37,903 nucleotides of DNA from an uncultured beta proteobacterium (lineage in GTDB: Bacteria; Pseudomonadota; Gammaproteobacteria; Burkholderiales; Burkholderiaceae_C): assembly GCA_903873485.1 (NCBI GenBank), contig CAIQOO010000179.1, positions 1 through 37,903 on the forward strand. The letters are read 5' to 3'. This document shows positions 36,023 through 37,903 of the stretch, in pieces. The position numbers were made by a program, and so were the translations under genes. Positions within the stretch are counted from its first letter, which is position 1; each line of letters opens with the position of its first letter. Under the pieces are notes generated by a model, which was not told where the DNA came from, searched no databases, and worked only from the letters and a program-made list of their open reading frames with translations.

Positions 36023-37903
36023 GGCGACTCCTGATCTGGAACAGTGGGTGTGGCTGCAGCAGCGGGCGGAATGGGTGCAAAGTAGCCGACCACCAGCATC
36101 AGCGCGCCCACCGCAATAAACGCCACGATACGTTCCGAGCCGCCGCGATTCGACAGATCCACCAAAAACAGCTTGATCACCGTCAGGCCCAGCAAGGCCG
36201 CACCCCCCATCCAAACCGGGCGCGCATGGCGGCGGTGGGCCAGCAGCATCAGTCCTGTGGCCAGGACGGTCCACAAAATGGAGTAGCCGGTTTGCACCAA
36301 GAAGGATGCATACAGGTGGCCCGCGTTCCATGGCACGCCAGCCCAGTGATGTGCCGCCCGCAGCCAAGCGGTATTGAGCGCAATAAAGGCCAGTCCCGCC
36401 AGCAGCAGCGTCCAGCGGGCATCCATCACGGCCTTCGGAATTGCCAAATCGCTCTGGCGCACGCGGCTCAACCACAAGGCGCAGGCCCCCAGCGCCAGCG
36501 CCACGGTGATATCGGTGGGATTGAGCAAGGGCACAAAGGGCAGGGGCCTCGCATTGCCGTCCGAATGCAACGCCACCACAATGGCGCCCAGCGCCACGGC
36601 CACGGCCAGTGGCACGGCGGCGCGCCACAGATAGGCCATGGCAAAGCGGTCCAGCGGCCAGCGCCCACGCACCGTGCTGGCTGGCGCATAGAGTGCCGGT
36701 GCCGTTAGCGCCAGCAGCACCACCACACTGGCCACCAGCAAGATCACGCTGGCCCAGGCGGTTCCCAGCAAATGGGCTTGCTGCACACTCCAGACCAGCA
36801 GGTTGCCAACCAGCAAAACAAGCAGCCACACGCCGCCGCTGTGCACCCAGCCCCACCAGCGATGTGGCGTCATGCGGTCGAGATGCTTGAGCGTGGCAAA
36901 GTGTGCCACCAGTGCCACCGGCCAGACCAGCCAGCCCCAGGACTCGAAGACATGGTGCAATTCCAGCATGCCATGCAGGGCCACCAGTACCATGATCGGC
37001 AATGAAAACCAGGCAGGCGTGGCGGCTATGGCCCACGGACTCTGCCGCCCAGGCAGCGCCAGACGGTGGGCCAGCCAGGCACTGCCCAGCCAGGCCAGCA
37101 TTTCGAGATAAAACTGCAGCGCGCTGTCGAAGAGGGGTGTCCACTGGCCCCAGGCATCGGGTGCCGCGCGCTCAATCTCATGCCCCAGCGCGAACTGCCA
37201 CCATAAAAATCCGGCCCAGAACAGCATCGGTGAAAGTTTTTGCTCCAGCACCACACATTGTTGCGCCCAAGCCGACCCCGGCGCTGTTGCCGCACTGCGG
37301 GACCAGTGCGCAATGGCCAGTGCCGAAGCAGCCAGCAACAGCGCACCAATGAAGCCCGGGTTGGCCAGCGGCCAGTCAGAAGTCTGAAGGTGGTCGAAGG
37401 CCCGCAGGTAACTCAAGGCTGCGAACAGTTGCAATGCCAGACCTGCCAGGCGTGCCAGCCAGCGGTCCTGGCGCTGGCCCATCCAGTACACCGCCGCACC
37501 TTCGGCGGCCCAGACGGCAGTGGTCCAACGTGCATCCAGCGCCAGCGGCACGGCCAGTGTCACAAAGCCCAGACCCAGCGCGACAAAACACTCGGCCAGC
37601 CATTGGCCAACGCCTGCGTCGCGGCGTTTCAGCGCCCACCCGCCGAGCGCCAGGTACACCGCCCCCAGCACCAGCGCCGAGAACGCAGCGGCATATTCGA
37701 CCCCACGCACCAATGCCGTCTGCAGCCCAAAAGCCACCAGCGGCAGACCAAAAATCAGCGTTGCATCGACCGCCTGTTTGGGCATCAAACCGTGGCGTGT
37801 GGCGTACATCAGGCTGGCCGCCAGATACAGCACAAAGAAGGCCAGCAGGAACGGCTCGGTGCTGGCCAGTTGCTCGGGCCGGTACTTCAGCACCCCCCAC
37901 AGC
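36019..37903 (-). CDS. DUF2339 multi-spanning membrane protein, C-terminal part
   Basis: 627 codons are visible; the 5' end lies beyond the window edge. Nearly the whole visible portion is hydrophobic with about 18-20 predicted membrane helices. Tryptophan-rich segments and WTTAVWAAEGAAVYWMGQRQ and LFLVDLSNRGGSERIVAF are characteristic of DUF2339. The last helix ends in a proline/alanine-rich tail. The family has unknown function and is suspected to act at the cell envelope together with DUF3999. Confidence 0.92.
   Translation of the reverse strand, partial: LWGVLKYRPEQLASTEPFLLAFFVLYLAASLMYATRHGLMPKQAVDATLIFGLPLVAFGLQTALVRGVEYAAAFSALVLGAVYLALGGWALKRRDAGVGQWLAECFVALGLGFVTLAVPLALDARWTTAVWAAEGAAVYWMGQRQDRWLARLAGLALQLFAALSYLRAFDHLQTSDWPLANPGFIGALLLAASALAIAHWSRSAATAPGSAWAQQCVVLEQKLSPMLFWAGFLWWQFALGHEIERAAPDAWGQWTPLFDSALQFYLEMLAWLGSAWLAHRLALPGRQSPWAIAATPAWFSLPIMVLVALHGMLELHHVFESWGWLVWPVALVAHFATLKHLDRMTPHRWWGWVHSGGVWLLVLLVGNLLVWSVQQAHLLGTAWASVILLVASVVVLLALTAPALYAPASTVRGRWPLDRFAMAYLWRAAVPLAVAVALGAIVVALHSDGNARPLPFVPLLNPTDITVALALGACALWLSRVRQSDLAIPKAVMDARWTLLLAGLAFIALNTAWLRAAHHWAGVPWNAGHLYASFLVQTGYSILWTVLATGLMLLAHRRHARPVWMGGAALLGLTVIKLFLVDLSNRGGSERIVAFIAVGALMLVVGYFAPIPPAAAATPTVPDQESP

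Noticed and set aside
34613..37144. An 843-codon open frame on the minus strand
   Set aside because: Only the part from 36022 down is real (DUF3999, with signal peptide). The first 374 codons are an out-of-frame shadow of the DUF2339 gene, recognisable by its low-complexity Gly/Ala/Arg composition.

Overview
The window reads as chromosomal DNA of a betaproteobacterium, most likely Comamonadaceae (Rhodoferax/Polaromonas-like). The clues are high GC with C/G third positions, a class I PHA synthase and PhaB, an AstE-like gene beside a polar amino acid ABC transporter, ureABC, and an abundant 48-bp palindromic repeat of the kind I associate with that family. The taxonomic call is inference; no rRNA or tRNA gene is visible.

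Layout. (1) 1-5177, minus: the N-terminal 1,725 codons of a giant secreted protein with ten RCC1-like repeats, a class 3 lipase domain, RTX repeats and two Ig-like domains; its C-terminus lies outside the window. Upstream are a small unknown gene and a stub resembling the start of a DUF4347 protein. (2) 6214-9252: a RelE/Phd-type toxin-antitoxin pair, a FIST-domain sensor, and an ABC exporter reduced to the back half of its ATPase domain. (3) 9352-15003: an FtsX-like permease, then phaB and phaC converging on a 17-bp-stem terminator. (4) 15351-22053: a polar amino acid ABC transporter operon (binding protein, two permeases, AstE-like hydrolase, ATPase) split by a caspase-like gene. (5) 22115-29743: a small unknown gene, then a two-component system whose kinase is fused to an NCS1 nucleobase-type permease, divergent from ureA-ureB-ureC. 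(6) 29684-34598: a 4.9-kb island bounded by two copies of the last ~58 bp of ureC, carrying a zeta-toxin-like kinase with a small partner and a restriction-modification locus (nuclease-methyltransferase plus specificity subunit). (7) 34613-37903, minus: DUF3999 and the C-terminal part of a DUF2339 membrane protein, overlapping by 4 bp.

Most striking points. First, the RM methyltransferase gene ends with a T7 slippery run in the correct phase, a 6-nt spacer and a strong hairpin; the -1 frame runs straight into the specificity subunit, so frameshifting could give a single nuclease-methyltransferase-specificity polypeptide. Second, the permease-kinase fusion carries a cysteine cluster between transporter and kinase and sits divergently beside urease structural genes. 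Third, the RM/toxin island is framed by a duplication of the ureC 3' end, and no ureDEFG is visible. Fourth, six copies of the dispersed palindrome occur, two of them inside the reading frame of the FtsX-like permease.
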